In this document: piece by piece, positions 25,510 through 36,632 of the stretch
Layout of the letters: the number at the start of each line of letters is the position of its first letter
Position numbering within the stretch: position 1 is the stretch's first letter
Source: Serendipita indica DSM 11827
Taxonomy: Eukaryota; Basidiomycota; Agaricomycetes; Sebacinales; Serendipitaceae
Assembly: GCA_910890315.1 (NCBI GenBank)
Contig: CAJVGD010000048.1
Location: 1-53,497, forward strand
Direction of reading: 5' to 3'
Length of the DNA stretch: 53,497 nucleotides
The notes under the pieces: model-generated
What the model was told of the DNA's origin: nothing
The model's database searches: none
Seen by the model: only the letters and a program-made list of their open reading frames with translations
Position numbers and translations under genes: made by a program

Positions 25510-28500
25510 CTATGAGCTTGTTCGAACTTTGGTCCACGACGTTCCACACTGGAAATTAGTGAAATCGAGTTTGGTCGCTCTAAGGTGACTTGAAATGGGC
25601 ATAGTCAGAGCAAGACGTGGGTGCTTCAGCCCATGGCGATTATTAGGTGGTACCCAGAAGAGGTATTGACCAGAACACTGTACCCATCCATTGGGCAGCA
25701 AAGAACAATCACCAAATCCGGGTATAAAGAGAACTGAATCAATGGAAGGAGACTTGATATTGCCTGAGGGACGTGTTCCGTTTTGTAGATTACCTAGTTC
25801 CAGCATACGGTCAGTCGCCATAACAAACTGACATTACAAACCAAAGAGATATTCAGGATCGACTCACCATTGTCTGAGCTCCAGATTTGAATTGTCCTAT
25901 CAACGGAGCCAGAGACAACTTGTTTACCATCTGATGAGAACGCGACAGTATTGGCCAAGAATTGATGACCCCGGAGTGGCTCTCCCACTGGCTGGCCACT
26001 CTCTGCATCCCATTGTCGAAGTGTCCTGTCGTCAGAGCCAGAAACGATTCGCGTGCCATCTGGTGAGAATGCGACAGCATTGACCCTCCCTTCATGACCT
26101 CGGAGTGGCTCTCCCACTGGCTGGCCAGTCTCCGCATCCCACTGTCGAATTGACTTGTCATCAGAGCCAGAGACAATTCGCGTGCCATCTGGTGAGAATG
26201 CGACAGCATTGATCCCCCATTCATGACCTGGAGTGGCTCCTCACTAGCTGGCCAGTCTCTGCATCCCACTGTCGAATTGTACTGTCCAAGATCCAGGAGA
26301 CGATTCGTGCCATCCGGTGAGAAGCGACAGCGTTGACGAGAAATGATGACCTCGGAGTGGCTCTCCAACTCGCTGGCCAGTCTCTGCATCCCACAGTTGA
26401 ACTGTCATGTGCTCAGAGCCAGAGACGATTCGTGCCATCTGGTGAGAATGCGAGGCGTTGAGCTTCCCTTCATGACCTCAGGTGGCTCTCCACTGGCTGG
26501 CCACTCTCTGCATCCCACTTTTGAACTGTCATGTCATCATAGCCAGAGACAATTCGCATGCCATCTGGTGAGAATGCGACAGCATGGACCCTCCATTCAT
26601 GACCTTTGAGTGGCTCTCCACTGGCTGGAGTCTCTGCATCCCACTGTCGAATTGTCCTGTCGTAGAACCAGAGATGATTCGCGTGCCATCTGGTGAGAAT
26701 GCGAGAGCTTGACCGATTCTTCATGACCTCGAGTGGCTCTCCCACTGGCTGGCCAGTCTCCGCATCCCACTGTCAGATTGTCATGTCGTCAGGACCAGAG
26801 ACAATTCGCCTGCCATCTGGCGAGAATGCAACAGCGTTGACCGAGAATTGATGACCTCGGGTGACTCTCCATTGGTTGGCCATTCTCTGCATCCCATTGT
26901 CGAATTGTCCTGTCGTCAGAGCCAGAGACGATTCGCATGCCATCTGGTGAGAACGCGACTGCTTTGACCAAGGAGTCATGACCTCGAAGTGGCTCCCCCA
27001 ACTGGCTGGAGTCCCTGCATCCCACTGTCGAGGTGAGTTGTCTTTGGGCCAGAGACAATTCGTGTGCCCATCTGCTGAGAATGCGACAGCGTAGACCGAG
27101 AAGTGATGACCTTGGAGTGGCTCGCCCACTGGCTGGCCAGTCTCTGCATCCCACTGTCAGAATTGAGCTGTCGTAATAGCCAGAGACAATTCGTGCCATC
27201 TGATGAGAATGCGACAGCAGTGACCCCATTCATGACCTCAGTGGCTCTCACTGGCTGGCCACTCTCTGCATCCCATTGTCGAATTGTCCTGTCGTCAGAG
27301 ACAGAGAGAATTCGCGTGCCATCTGGTGAGAATGCGACAGCATGGACCCTCCATTCATGACCTCCGAGTGGCTCTCCCACTGGCTGGCCAGTCTCTGCAT
27401 CCCACTGTCGAACTGTCCTGTCTTCAGAGCCAGAGGCAATTCGCGTGCCATCTGGTGAGAATGCGAGAGCTTTGACCGATTCTTCATGACCTCGGAGTGG
27501 CTCTCCCACTGGCTGGCCAGTCTCCGCATCCCACTGTCGAATTGTCATGTCGTCAGAACCAGAGACAATTCGCATGCCATCTGGTGAGAATGCGACAGCA
27601 TTAACCCTCCCTTCATGACCTCGGAGTGGCTCTCCCACTGGCTGGCCAGTCTCCGCATCCCACTGTCGAATTGTCGTGTCGTCAGAACCAGAGACGATTC
27701 GCGTGCCATCTGGTGAGAATGAAACCGTTCTGACAACATCCTGGTGACCTAGCAGCGCTCTGGGAAGCCCAGGAAACGTTTCTTCGGCTCCTCTGGTCAC
27801 CATTACTGAATAAATATGCTTCTTTAAACCTTCTTTAAGTAGTAGCGACTTCAATGGACTGAATGGGAGCGCTGTGATGTAGATATGCGGCGCGCTGTCT
27901 TGGATTGGTACAGCAAACGCCATCGGGAATCGTCTGATGTCATTCATCCGACCTCTAACCTCCTCCTCGAGCTATCTATTGCTTTAGCAATCGGAAGGTC
28001 TCAGATAAACCGCTCACACTCTTATGTTGCCATGCGGCTCGCAGTCCAGACACTGCCCGCATCACTCCTCCAGTCACGCTCAGGATCTCCATCCAATAGA
28101 GTCCGAACGGACTTTTGACTATATGCGCCAGCTCATTCCTTAGCTTGCGTCCCCAGTCACTGTCCATTGCGGCTACATGGAATGGCCAGTGCAAACTAGC
28201 ATAACGAGGTCTCCGCGGAATGAATTTGGCTCCTCGCTCCTGGAGGTCTGGAATCTGCCTGTTCATGTAGAAGGATGACTCGATATGGCATATGTTGAAC
28301 CTGAGGCCCTCCGTGCGCGATTTGAGACTGTGTAGACACCAGGATGCGGCTTGACCATTTGCACTGGTGGTATCAATAGCCATTTTGTTGCCACCTTCCT
28401 TATTCGCAGTGATGCAGCATCGCCGGAGGTATTCGACAAAGGTGGGATAACGAAACTGGATTGAGTGGATAATTGGGTCCTCCCTCAGTACGCTTCCTAG

Positions 28501-30367
28501 AATCCGTACCAGCGCTTTGGCACTCCCTTGTCCTTGAGTATGCTCAATGAGATCGTCCAAGTCGTCGCTGGTGAGTGGCTCGAGCGCGGAAAATAGCATA
28601 CCGTGCATTTCGACGATGATCAGCTTGAACCTTTCGTTAATGCGCTCCAGGACCAGGTCGTATACGCCATCGATCGCTCCAGGTTGATCAATTGACATTA
28701 GCCGATCGTATACAACCTTCAGTTTGACTGGAGAAGATTCATCATCCAGCATTCGGCATGCAGTGCTCGCCCAAATGAACAGCCCATTGGCCTTGTTGAC
28801 CAGTCGCTGCCTCTCATCATGGGTCAGCAGTCCGTCGAGTGATTGATGGACATCAGTCGCAATATCATCGATATTATCGTGATGGATTATCGTGGAGGCG
28901 GTCTGTCAACTTGAATTTGAGAAAGAGGTTGTAACGCCCTTTCGATGACAGGATCTGGCCGACTGGTGATGAATATTCGTAAATTCTTGCTCTCCCGAAC
29001 GGCGGCAGCGAGGTCTTTACAAGTTCTTGTCGCTGTTGTCGAGACTTGCACTCGTCCATGGCGTCTACGACCAGAATCACTCGCTTTTGTTGATACTGGA
29101 GTGGGCTACTGATGAGCGTCCGGAACTGTTCATCGAACGAGCTTCGCTGGATGGAAGGGTTTTGCTTCCAGGCCTTGGCGATATATGAACCCAGCTCGGG
29201 AATGTGTTGAGCCAAGTCTCTAGCAATGGTGGAACAGAGCTTGTCGGTAGTGGATGATTCTGTTCGACATGGGAAAAGAAGAAGGTGCCACCCAGGATCC
29301 TTCGCTTTCCAATGTTCTATAGCGGACATTGCGACTGTTGATTTACCCGAGCCAGCTATGTCACAGAGCCAGAAAATGGGCGTTTCTGATGTCTCCTCTC
29401 CGGCCCAACGCCAGATTTCCTGTAGGACGGCCTGGCGGGTTCCCTTGAGACAAGCATTGTGAACCGAAGAAGCAGCAGAAGCAACCATTGGCATCTGGAG
29501 TATGGTATTATAGTCGGCTTCCGATGGGCGTTAGTGAGTTCTTCAGACACAAATGATCCAGCATACCTTCTGTCAGCATGGTTTCCATGTCGCGCTTGAT
29601 AGTTTTGGTGTCGTGCTTGATAGTTTCGGTGTCGTGTTGAATGACTTGAACGCGGTTTGCAGTATAGACATTCAATGCATCCTTCATAAATTAAGTTGAT
29701 GAATATCGATGATGGCGTTCATACCATAAATTGCCTGTGCTGAGCCTCGATATCTCGATTGAATTTTTGGATATCCCCGGCGTCAATCTTGATGGTACTG
29801 ATTTCTGCGAAACGTCCGAGTGATTTGCTCCTTTGTTGTTCCGTGCGGTCAACGATCCTCTTATGGAGGTCCTCGAGATGTCTACAACGATCAGTATGAT
29901 GGACTCGAGTGAATTTCGATTACGTACTTGACATAACGGGTAGTGGTCGACTAAATGCCTCGTCAGGCGGCCCACTGGTATTCTCGCCTTTGAGCAGGGT
30001 GATTTGTTCCTCGATAGCCGAAAGATAGTCTTGGAGACGCTGTATAATCTCCGACCAATCTTCGCGGTTGTTCTTTACGCCCTGATTCCGTCCTCATCAG
30101 ACCAGATGGGTGTGCCAGTCTCGATAACTCACTTGAATGATGCCGATGACCGTCTGGGTTGCTTTACAAGCCGCTTTGAGGGGACCGAGTACGTCTGATG
30201 CTTCTGCTATATTCGCCGTAAACTCGAGGAATATGTTTGCTGTATCCATCAGTTTGTCTCCCTTGAGGGAAGGGTCCTCCCTGAAGAGAAGCTGAATATC
30301 TGGGTAGATCTTCTTTATTTGCCTGAGATTTCTTGGATTTCCCCACGAGTTTAGAGAAAGCGCGCAT
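25510..30367 (-). CDS. NACHT-WD40 NLR protein (HET-E-like), NLR2
   Basis: A paralogue of NLR1 with the same exon order. An ATG at 30,367 opens [15 protein letters not shown], but the following conserved part ([20 protein letters not shown] then [18 protein letters not shown]) is in another frame, so the first exon is unsettled. A donor at 30,132 leads to [20 protein letters not shown], then [20 protein letters not shown], then an exon with spaced repeats [20 protein letters not shown] that should form a coiled coil. NACHT: Walker A AGSGKST (about 29,340) and Walker [12 protein letters not shown] (about 29,065). A helical part runs to 27,976. After an intron come 15 WD40 repeats (27,763-25,868), an intron at 25,794-25,867, and the conserved tail to 25,510. 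NACHT has a frame slip near 29,275, and the propeller has several between about 26,220 and 27,240. It may be a pseudogene, or damaged by assembly of repeats. Confidence 0.8.
25868..27763 (-). repeat. 15 highly similar WD40 repeats of NLR2
   Basis: Fifteen GH-dipeptide sites occur at near-regular spacing of about 129 bp. The unit consensus is [20 protein letters not shown] then [20 protein letters not shown]. Outer units are almost identical to each other over long stretches of DNA, much more so than in NLR1. Units between about 26,220 and 27,240 are shorter by one to a few bases each and lose frame. High identity between units indicates recent amplification or concerted evolution, as described for HNWD genes of Podospora. 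Confidence 0.92.
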
Positions 30368-30399
30368 GGTAGAGGTCGAATCCAAATGAGGCTGGCAGA

Positions 30400-31560
30400 T
30401 TGCCGATTGTCGGCGATTGCCCTTTGGACAGTAGCGCTTATAATCCGGCGACTGTGGATGCAGAGTCTGAGCGAGTTCTAGTTGTTTATGAGAAATGGCT
30501 GTTCGAGGGCGACGTCGGCCACACTTGCCGTCTCTGGTTGCCTGCCGCCCTTCCAAATACGGACTTTGTCCCCGACCGCGTCCGTCTATTCTCAACGCCA
30601 CGAAGAATACACGCGTCTCATCTCATTCTAGACGATATTTCGTTGTCGAAGCCATCTTTTTCATGCCTGTTGTGACTCCCAAAGTCATAGCCGCTGATGG
30701 AAAACCTGTTCGACTATCAGCAGGATCACTACCCGCCGCGTTAGGACGAATCTAGTTCACCGTAGAATACGAATAACCGGAATAGTTCGGGTTGCTCCTC
30801 CGGTCCCGCCAAGACCACCGACAAACCCCGCTCTCAACAATCAGGCAGCGTATTCACAGGGCAGATACATGCTGGGTGGAGCCGTAGATGCTGGATATGG
30901 ATACAGTTTGGGTATGTTCATCCTTCCTTTGTTGGGTTCGCCCAGCTGGTATCTACGAACTTGGAGTGGTCTAGTTTGTTGAATCAAGATGAGCTGGCGT
31001 ATTATTGGACTAAGCTACGATGGTCTATACGGAGGATACTATGACCAACCGACATACGAGAATCCCAACAGCTTGTTCACATCCACTGGCCCAGTTCTCT
31101 CGAAGCAGCCGTCCAAGCCTATTTCTTACAGGAAGTCACACCGAGTCCGTACACCGACACTCCCACCTTTTTCTCATCGAACCTCGCCATCGAGGTGGTG
31201 GCGAGCGAGTACAATAGTGCGCCTCGCCGTTTAGCGGCGCCAGCGAGTTGGGCGTGCTAGGGAATATCGATGGGCGACCATATTCGACCGTCAATCCGGA
31301 TTTCCTGCATCTCTCCTGGACAATCAACGGCCAACAACCCCAGCGCCTGTGCCTCCCCAGTTGGGACGCAAAAGGTCAGTTGAGCGATACGCCCGTGATT
31401 GGAGGTGGTGCTGGCGGATTTACGACTTGTACTACGAGTAGACATAGTCGGTATGGTGAGGAAGACGGCTTCGTTTAAGGTGTAGATACCAAAGTCCGCT
31501 TGGTCCGCCTCGAGTAGGCAGCGCTGCGGAACGTCACAAGCAGGATCGATTCGGCGTCGG
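30400..31560 (+). CDS. Unrecognised, probably damaged gene
   Basis: Plus-strand segments with protein-like composition and splice-like joints follow each other. One is VLVVYEKWLFEGDVGHTCRL near 30,475. Another is proline-rich (APPVPPRPPTNPALNNQ) with YMLGGAVDAGYGYSLG near 30,880, followed by a donor (GTATGTTCAT) and an acceptor near 30,972. Then come LLNQDELAYYWTKLRWSIRR, QAYFLQEVTPSPYTDTPTFF and NLAIEVVASEYNSAPRRLA, in differing frames. I do not recognise the family. Coordinates are approximate and the frame changes suggest decay. It lies divergent to NLR2. Confidence 0.3.
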
Positions 31561-32807
31561 TGATTCAGCCCAGATATTCTCGAAGACGATGATAGCATAT
31601 TTGGTGCGCAATATTTTGTTCCTTGTACAGAAATAGGGGGATTGATGCGTGGATATATCGAGGTACAGCCGCATCCCACAAGGCGTGCCCTGTCAGTACA
31701 AGAACAAGAAGCGATATGAGCGCTTCACGAGACTTGGTCATCGACCACAGAGGGCCTAGCAAGCTCTTGGACATGTCACCTCAAAAGACGGAGAGAGAGA
31801 GTTCAGGTGTGCGGTGCATTTGACATTGCCTTATTCTTTTCAGTGCTGATTATGTTTCAGGTAGACCGCTGCCGACGTGCGTCGATGACCTCAACGTAGA
31901 GGGAAGCACGGTTCGTCCAACTATGTACGAGCAAGCGCGCAAGACGGAGCCCTTCAATGTATTGATCATATACAACAAAAACGAGTAGTTGTTCTGTATG
32001 TCCGTATCTTCTCATTTGCCATCCGGTCACAAGATGCTAGGTTGCTGTTTAGATCCATACCGTGATGAATCATCATTTTTCCGCATTGACGAACGTGTTC
32101 TCGAGCTGCTTAGCCGTGTTGCTACATGAATGACTACGCCAGTCGCGGCTACACCCAGACAGTCGATGGCTGGAGTCAGGGACGAGAATGCAGGCAATCT
32201 GACCAAATCAATGACTGATATTGGTGAGCCCCCCTTTCATGCTCGTATTTCTCAGACGGCTTATTAATACTTGCTCAGTCTTGTGACTCGACATGGACTT
32301 TTCATACCTAGTTGCGAACACCTCCCATGGACGAGTGTTTCTCTCAAAGCCGTGTCACCGACCGTTCTTGTCTAATAAGCTTATCGTTGTATACCACTGC
32401 TAGTGTTTTGCACCGTATGCCGAATGTAATCTGTCTTCTTGATGACATGTACCTCTCTTTGTAACAACAATCCAGTCGTAGGAAACGGAAAATCTGTTTT
32501 CGATCGAAGGGGAAGTTCGCATCAGTGGCGCAGTCGGTTGCCTGTCTAAGCCGGCGAATGTACAGAAGCCGAATATTGGACCCATTGTGTCTATTCAATC
32601 GTCGACTTATCAAGAGGAGCAAATATAGAGAGTGTGATCTATTACCCCCATTGCCCGACGCCGTCATGGGACATCGAGCATTAGACGGAGAAAGTACTTC
32701 GAGTTTTGAATGCTAATCGTTTGTTGTCGGCTCTATCTTTGAATATACTTCTCTCATGGACGTCTTCCTTTCGGGGTTTCAAATAAATGCCCGCCGCAGC
32801 CCGCAGT
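31561..32807. other. Gene-poor region with a tRNA-like trace
   Basis: No supported protein gene. Near 32,519-32,540 the plus strand reads like the 5' part of a tRNA (see the separate entry). The remainder shows only short open frames without motifs. Confidence 0.35.
32519..32600 (+). pseudogene. tRNA-like 5' fragment (A box), possible tRNA pseudogene or SINE head
   Basis: The stretch GCATCAGTGGCGCAGTCGG contains TGGCGCAGTCGG, a perfect match to the RNA polymerase III A box (TRGCNNAGYNGG), seven bases after a plausible tRNA start. This resembles the acceptor and D arms of an elongator tRNA-Met-like molecule. No proper anticodon stem or GGTTCGA B box follows at the right distance. It is therefore a degraded tRNA or the head of a tRNA-derived SINE, or a chance match. 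Confidence 0.3.
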
Positions 32808-32825
32808 AGTTTATAAAAGATAAGG
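32808..32825 (+). promoter_or_regulatory. TATA box of the carboxylesterase gene
   Basis: GTTTATAAAAG lies about 35-40 bp upstream of the ATG at 32,852. The spacing and sequence fit a strong core promoter, although the gene behind it is incomplete. Confidence 0.55.
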
Positions 32826-32851
32826 GAGAGTCCCAAATCAACGTAAATATC

Positions 32852-33587
32852 ATGGTTCGCCTCACCCTTGAAGCGTTTGCAGCGTCGCTGTGCTTGGCCA
32901 TTGTCGGCTTTGCGCAACAAGTCCCGGTTGTTCAAACCACGGCGGGAAGATCATGAAGCTCTCTCGGACACGACTTATGCGTATCTCAACGTCCCGTACG
33001 CTCAACCGCCCGTTGGACCGCTCCGATTCCTTGCCCCTCGCCCAATTCTCACCCCTGAAACCGAACGCAATGGGTCGACATTTGGCAATTCTTGCATCCA
33101 ATCCAGTCTCAACGCCAATCTATACCGTCGAGAGTGAGGATTGTCTCTATCTCAACGTATGGACGTCTCCTGTGGCGAACAAGCTCCGGCCTGTATTTAT
33201 GTGGCTTTACGGTGGTGCATGGACTTCTGGCACTGCCAGTGGCTACTGTATGTAAAAGAAATTGCTACTTTTTAGATGGCTGAATACCAACCATTCTCAG
33301 TCAATGATCTCACAAAATGGGCAAAGGTGCGACCGGATATTGTCTTTGTGTCGATAAACTATCGGCTCAATTTTTACGGTTATGCCGACTCACCCGCTCT
33401 CTTAGCGACACCAATGCTGGTCTACGCGATCAACGAGCAGCCGTCAGTGGTGGTCGCAAACATAGCAGCATTTGGTGGCGATCCTGTTCATATTGTTCTC
33501 GGTGGTCAGTCAGCGGGCTCTGCTAGTGTAGCCGAGTATCTGTATGCATACCGGATCAACCGCTTCTCCGCGGTGCGATTACAATGA
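32852..33587 (+). pseudogene. Type-B carboxylesterase, N-terminal half only
   Basis: A signal peptide (MVRLTLEAFAASLCLAIVGF) is followed by YAYLNVPYAQPPVGPLRF, typical of alpha/beta-hydrolase carboxylesterases. Next come SEDCLYLNVWTSP and FMWLYGGAWTSG, the latter holding the oxyanion-hole motif, then an intron from about 33,247. SINYRLNFYGY and the nucleophile elbow GGQSAGSASV (GxSxG) follow. Similarity ends near 33,587, so the Glu and His of the triad and about 300 residues are missing compared with the usual length of about 550. Frame changes occur near 32,930, 33,125 and 33,425. The enzyme would have been secreted and have cleaved carboxylic esters. It looks like a 3'-truncated relic. Confidence 0.75.
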
Positions 33588-33968
33588 GTCTTGGATGAGC
33601 GCAAATACGGAGGATTAAGTCATACCAAAATAATTGACCTACGCGACAAGGACAAGACGCCGAAGCAGCCCCGTAGCGCTGGCCAGGGCATCAGTGGATC
33701 GGAAAGCGGCTGGATTCGGCTTTATCAGAAAGTTTAGATGAGCCCAGGCGGTATTCAAGGTTGTGAACCCACTTCAGCCAAAGCGGGCCGGTGTCAATGA
33801 TCTCCAGAAAAGGCCTTGCTCCGGAGTACGATGCTGCGTGGTTGGGTCTTTCTACGTTGGGGCCAGTTGGGAACCGTCCGAGTCTGTCGTTTACTTTTGG
33901 TGGTTTGAAGTTGACGGCTATAGAAAGCGATTGCGAAGCAGACTGCGCAGTATGTTGGGATTGACACT

Positions 33969-34260
33969 GTAACGCCCTTGCGCCTGACGGCACGAGCCCA
34001 GTGGGAACTCTCGGGATTAGTTAGCTAGTCTCTGACACTCTAACTAGTCTCTTACACTCTCGAAGCGGCGCAGCAGCTCCTCTCTGTCTCATCCCCAGCT
34101 CCTACTCTTCGTTCCCATCCTTCCGCGTTTCTTCTGGCGCTCTCGCGCGTATATAACCCCCATAATCTATCCATCCTGTACATAACGAAGTAACAGATTC
34201 CGAATTCCAGCTGTTTCCTCGCCGTTCTAAGTTCAACCCCCGTTAGCGTCTCGTGTCCCT
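33969..34260 (+). mobile_element. Possible solo LTR
   Basis: A stretch that begins TGTAACGCCC, contains CGCGTATATAACCCCC and is pyrimidine-rich downstream resembles an LTR with its promoter. No partner repeat, primer site or coding part is seen in the window. The right end is uncertain. Confidence 0.3.
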
Positions 34261-34554
34261 GCTCGCCTCCATTTCCTTCTTCCAGTCTTCCTACGCCTCA
34301 AGAAGCTTTCTCGGTTTTCAGTATGGGAGGGCAAGTTGCAGTAGTATTATACCAGGGAATCCATTAGAGCATCAGAATATCGCATTTTCATCCCGACTTG
34401 ATCCCACTACATGGCGTCAGATCTCACATGGAGCCGCTTTCACCTCTCGGTCATCGACACGGTCGCCACAATGGTCACTAAATAATGAAACAACAGGAAC
34501 GAAGAGGTATTGGGTGGTGACTCACGTCGTGGAGTTACGCATTTTTCATGATAT

Positions 34555-34752
34555 TGTTGATACTAGGACGCGTGAGGTGAGAGGCAAGACCAGTATATAT
34601 GGTGTAACAAACCTAGGACGCGTGAGGTGAGAGGCAAGACCAGTAAGGTCTGGCTGTGTCATCCCGCGTCCTTAAATACATTGAGTTACGACGTGAGCTA
34701 TTACTATTGGCTAAGTCTATTAGTGAGCGCAAGAGTCAAAGGGTGAACCTTC
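34555..34752 (+). repeat. Left inverted-repeat arm with internal 50 bp-period repeat
   Basis: Two copies of a 33 bp unit (CTAGGACGCGTGAGG... ending GACCAGTA) start at 34,563 and 34,613, 50 bp apart. The second is followed by an imperfect reverse complement of itself (to about 34,672), which would fold into a hairpin with loop AGTAA. The inner end of the arm overlaps the 3' end of the minus-strand reading frame that stops at 34,704. Confidence 0.9.
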
Positions 34753-35710
34753 AACAGATATGGGTATGTCCGTAACCTCCTCTTGTTACCATTGGGCCCT
34801 GGGTATACCACACGGATAGTCATGGGGGTATTTTGACAGAACGTATTCAGATTCTTATGGCAAACAGCACATGGCTCGCTTGTCACGAGGATTGTTGCAT
34901 CTGGAGAATCCGGCGCCCCACCCTGCGTGGAGTGAGACCTAGATGAAGGCTGTTGCTCAGCCAAAAACGCAAGGGCCTGCATTTCCATGGGATGCCTGGA
35001 AGCACCTCGCATACAACAGTCACGACGCGGGCACTCTGCCTCGCTATGACGCGTGAGTGACTTTTGTGTGTAGTCCACTTATTTTGTATAGGCAGGCCTT
35101 CCAAAAAGGTATGGGTATGTTATTGCCGATGCTCCATCCGCTTTCAAAAAGAAACAGGTGAAAAATTGCGCCCTAGGAGAACTACTGGGTCTTTGAACAG
35201 AACTGATTTTGCCAAGTTCTAATTAGTATGATATCCCGGCTACCATTTGATTTCACGGGTGACTCCGATGTAGAGATGGATCTGTGCTTGCTCTTTTACC
35301 AGGAACAGACGATGGTCTGGCGATAAGAGTCCAAATAGTGAGGTTTGATATATTGCGGTTTGAAGATATCACGAGTGTATAAGATACCCTCAGTAGTTGG
35401 GTGAGTGTGTGATGTTGTCAGTATGATCCGGTGCGCCAGGATTATCTCAATTCGCGACCGAATGGCTTTCCGAAGCTGAGTGACCTTTTTGTCGCAATAC
35501 CTTGAATGCAAATAGATGGCGGTGCTCGCCGGGTGGCAAGGCGGTCGTATGCAGCCCTGGCTCCGCAATCTTTGCTTTCTCCAGCAAGTCGGCTAGATCA
35601 TCAACGCTGCTGTTACCGTCAAAATCACTAGCGGGTATACTTGCGACTTCCTTTGGAGCTTCCATGCCCAGGTGCGGTGGAACAGTGTGTGAATCCCCTG
35701 GAGTTTGCAT
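34704..35710 (-). pseudogene. Deaminase-like reading frame in the inverted-repeat segment, degraded
   Basis: The upstream part has LADLLEKAKIAEPGLHTTAL and HRHLFAFKVLRQKGHSAS, and the C-terminal part has EMQALAFLAEQQ and ILVTSEPCAVCHKNLNTF. The PCxxC motif after a beta strand (ILVTSEPCAVC), about 40 residues beyond a His/Glu-containing helix, is the layout of the cytidine-deaminase fold. The frame ends inside the left inverted-repeat arm. I cannot tell which deaminase family it belongs to, and the reading frame is interrupted. It is listed as a relic. Confidence 0.4.
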
Positions 35711-36330
35711 GGTGGTAATGAAAAGATACTTGAAGGTTATTTACCCATCGCCTGATATGAATATAGAAGTCAAATTTACCCAACGAAGTGCAATATGCAC
35801 AAAGTAGGGAGTCTAAGAGCAGAGATAGTACCTATGATCTTTTAGTTTGTCAACTACCAACAGAAGGTGTGCATACTGGGACTGGACGAGGCTGATTTGG
35901 GCCTGGGCATGTCACGCAATTCGGCAAGCAGATCTTTCTCCTCCCCTATAGCAATGCCTAAATATTTGATGTCGGTTTGTATCACTGTCAACGCTCTCCG
36001 ACTGCTGCCGGATCTCCAGCAGCGCCAGGTTCTTGCGTCTACTACTTTTGATAATAAAATGTTCGGTATTCCGCCAGGTTATTTTTGATATGAAATGTCA
36101 TATTGGATCTGATAACGTAGACCTTGTATTCCACAGTAGGCCTTCACAACTTTGCCTGACATGGGCCGAGAATCAGGCCATTCCACGCCATGCTATGCCT
36201 TGTCTCATCACAGTAGCATGGCATGACAAATGTCTTGCTCCGATTCCACGCAAATGCGCTTAATAGGGAAAGCAATAGGAAATCAGTCATGGTCAGCAGC
36301 AAGGTGGGGAATGGCAGGTGGTTTGGGTTG

Positions 36331-36632
36331 GCCCTGTAACACTCCACTAATGGTGCATAGGAGTGTATTGTGCGGAGTTCAAGCCCTCCATTGTTTCCCC
36401 TGATTTGTCTACTCCGTGTACAGCCTCTTCAAGCCCCAAGACAGTCTCCTCAATTGCGTGACCCGTCTCCAGAGTGTTGGCTCTGTAACACTCCACTAAT
36501 GGTGCATAAGTGTATTGTGCGGGTTCAAGCCCTCCATTGTTTCCCCTGATTTGTCTACTCCGTGTACAGCCTCTTCCAAGCCCCAAGACAGTCTCCTCAA
36601 TTGCGTGACCCGTCTCCAGAGTGTTGGCTCTG
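36331..36632 (-). repeat. 149 bp tandem duplication with a coding character
   Basis: Two near-identical units start near 36,334 and 36,483; a few bases of a third follow near 36,625. On the minus strand each unit can be read as ETGHAIEETVLGLEEAVHGV followed by DKSGETMEGLNSAQYTP. The heptad-like spacing of hydrophobic residues suggests part of a coiled-coil protein. No complete gene surrounds it. The period of 149 is not a multiple of three, which argues against a functional protein repeat. Confidence 0.75.

Noticed and set aside
31257-31679. Minus-strand frame of 140 codons
   Set aside because: It overlaps the better plus-strand segments with splice-like joints and lacks domain signals.
36490-36540. 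GGTTCAAGCCC resembling a tRNA B box in the tandem duplication
   Set aside because: No A box at the right distance and no cloverleaf; most likely chance.
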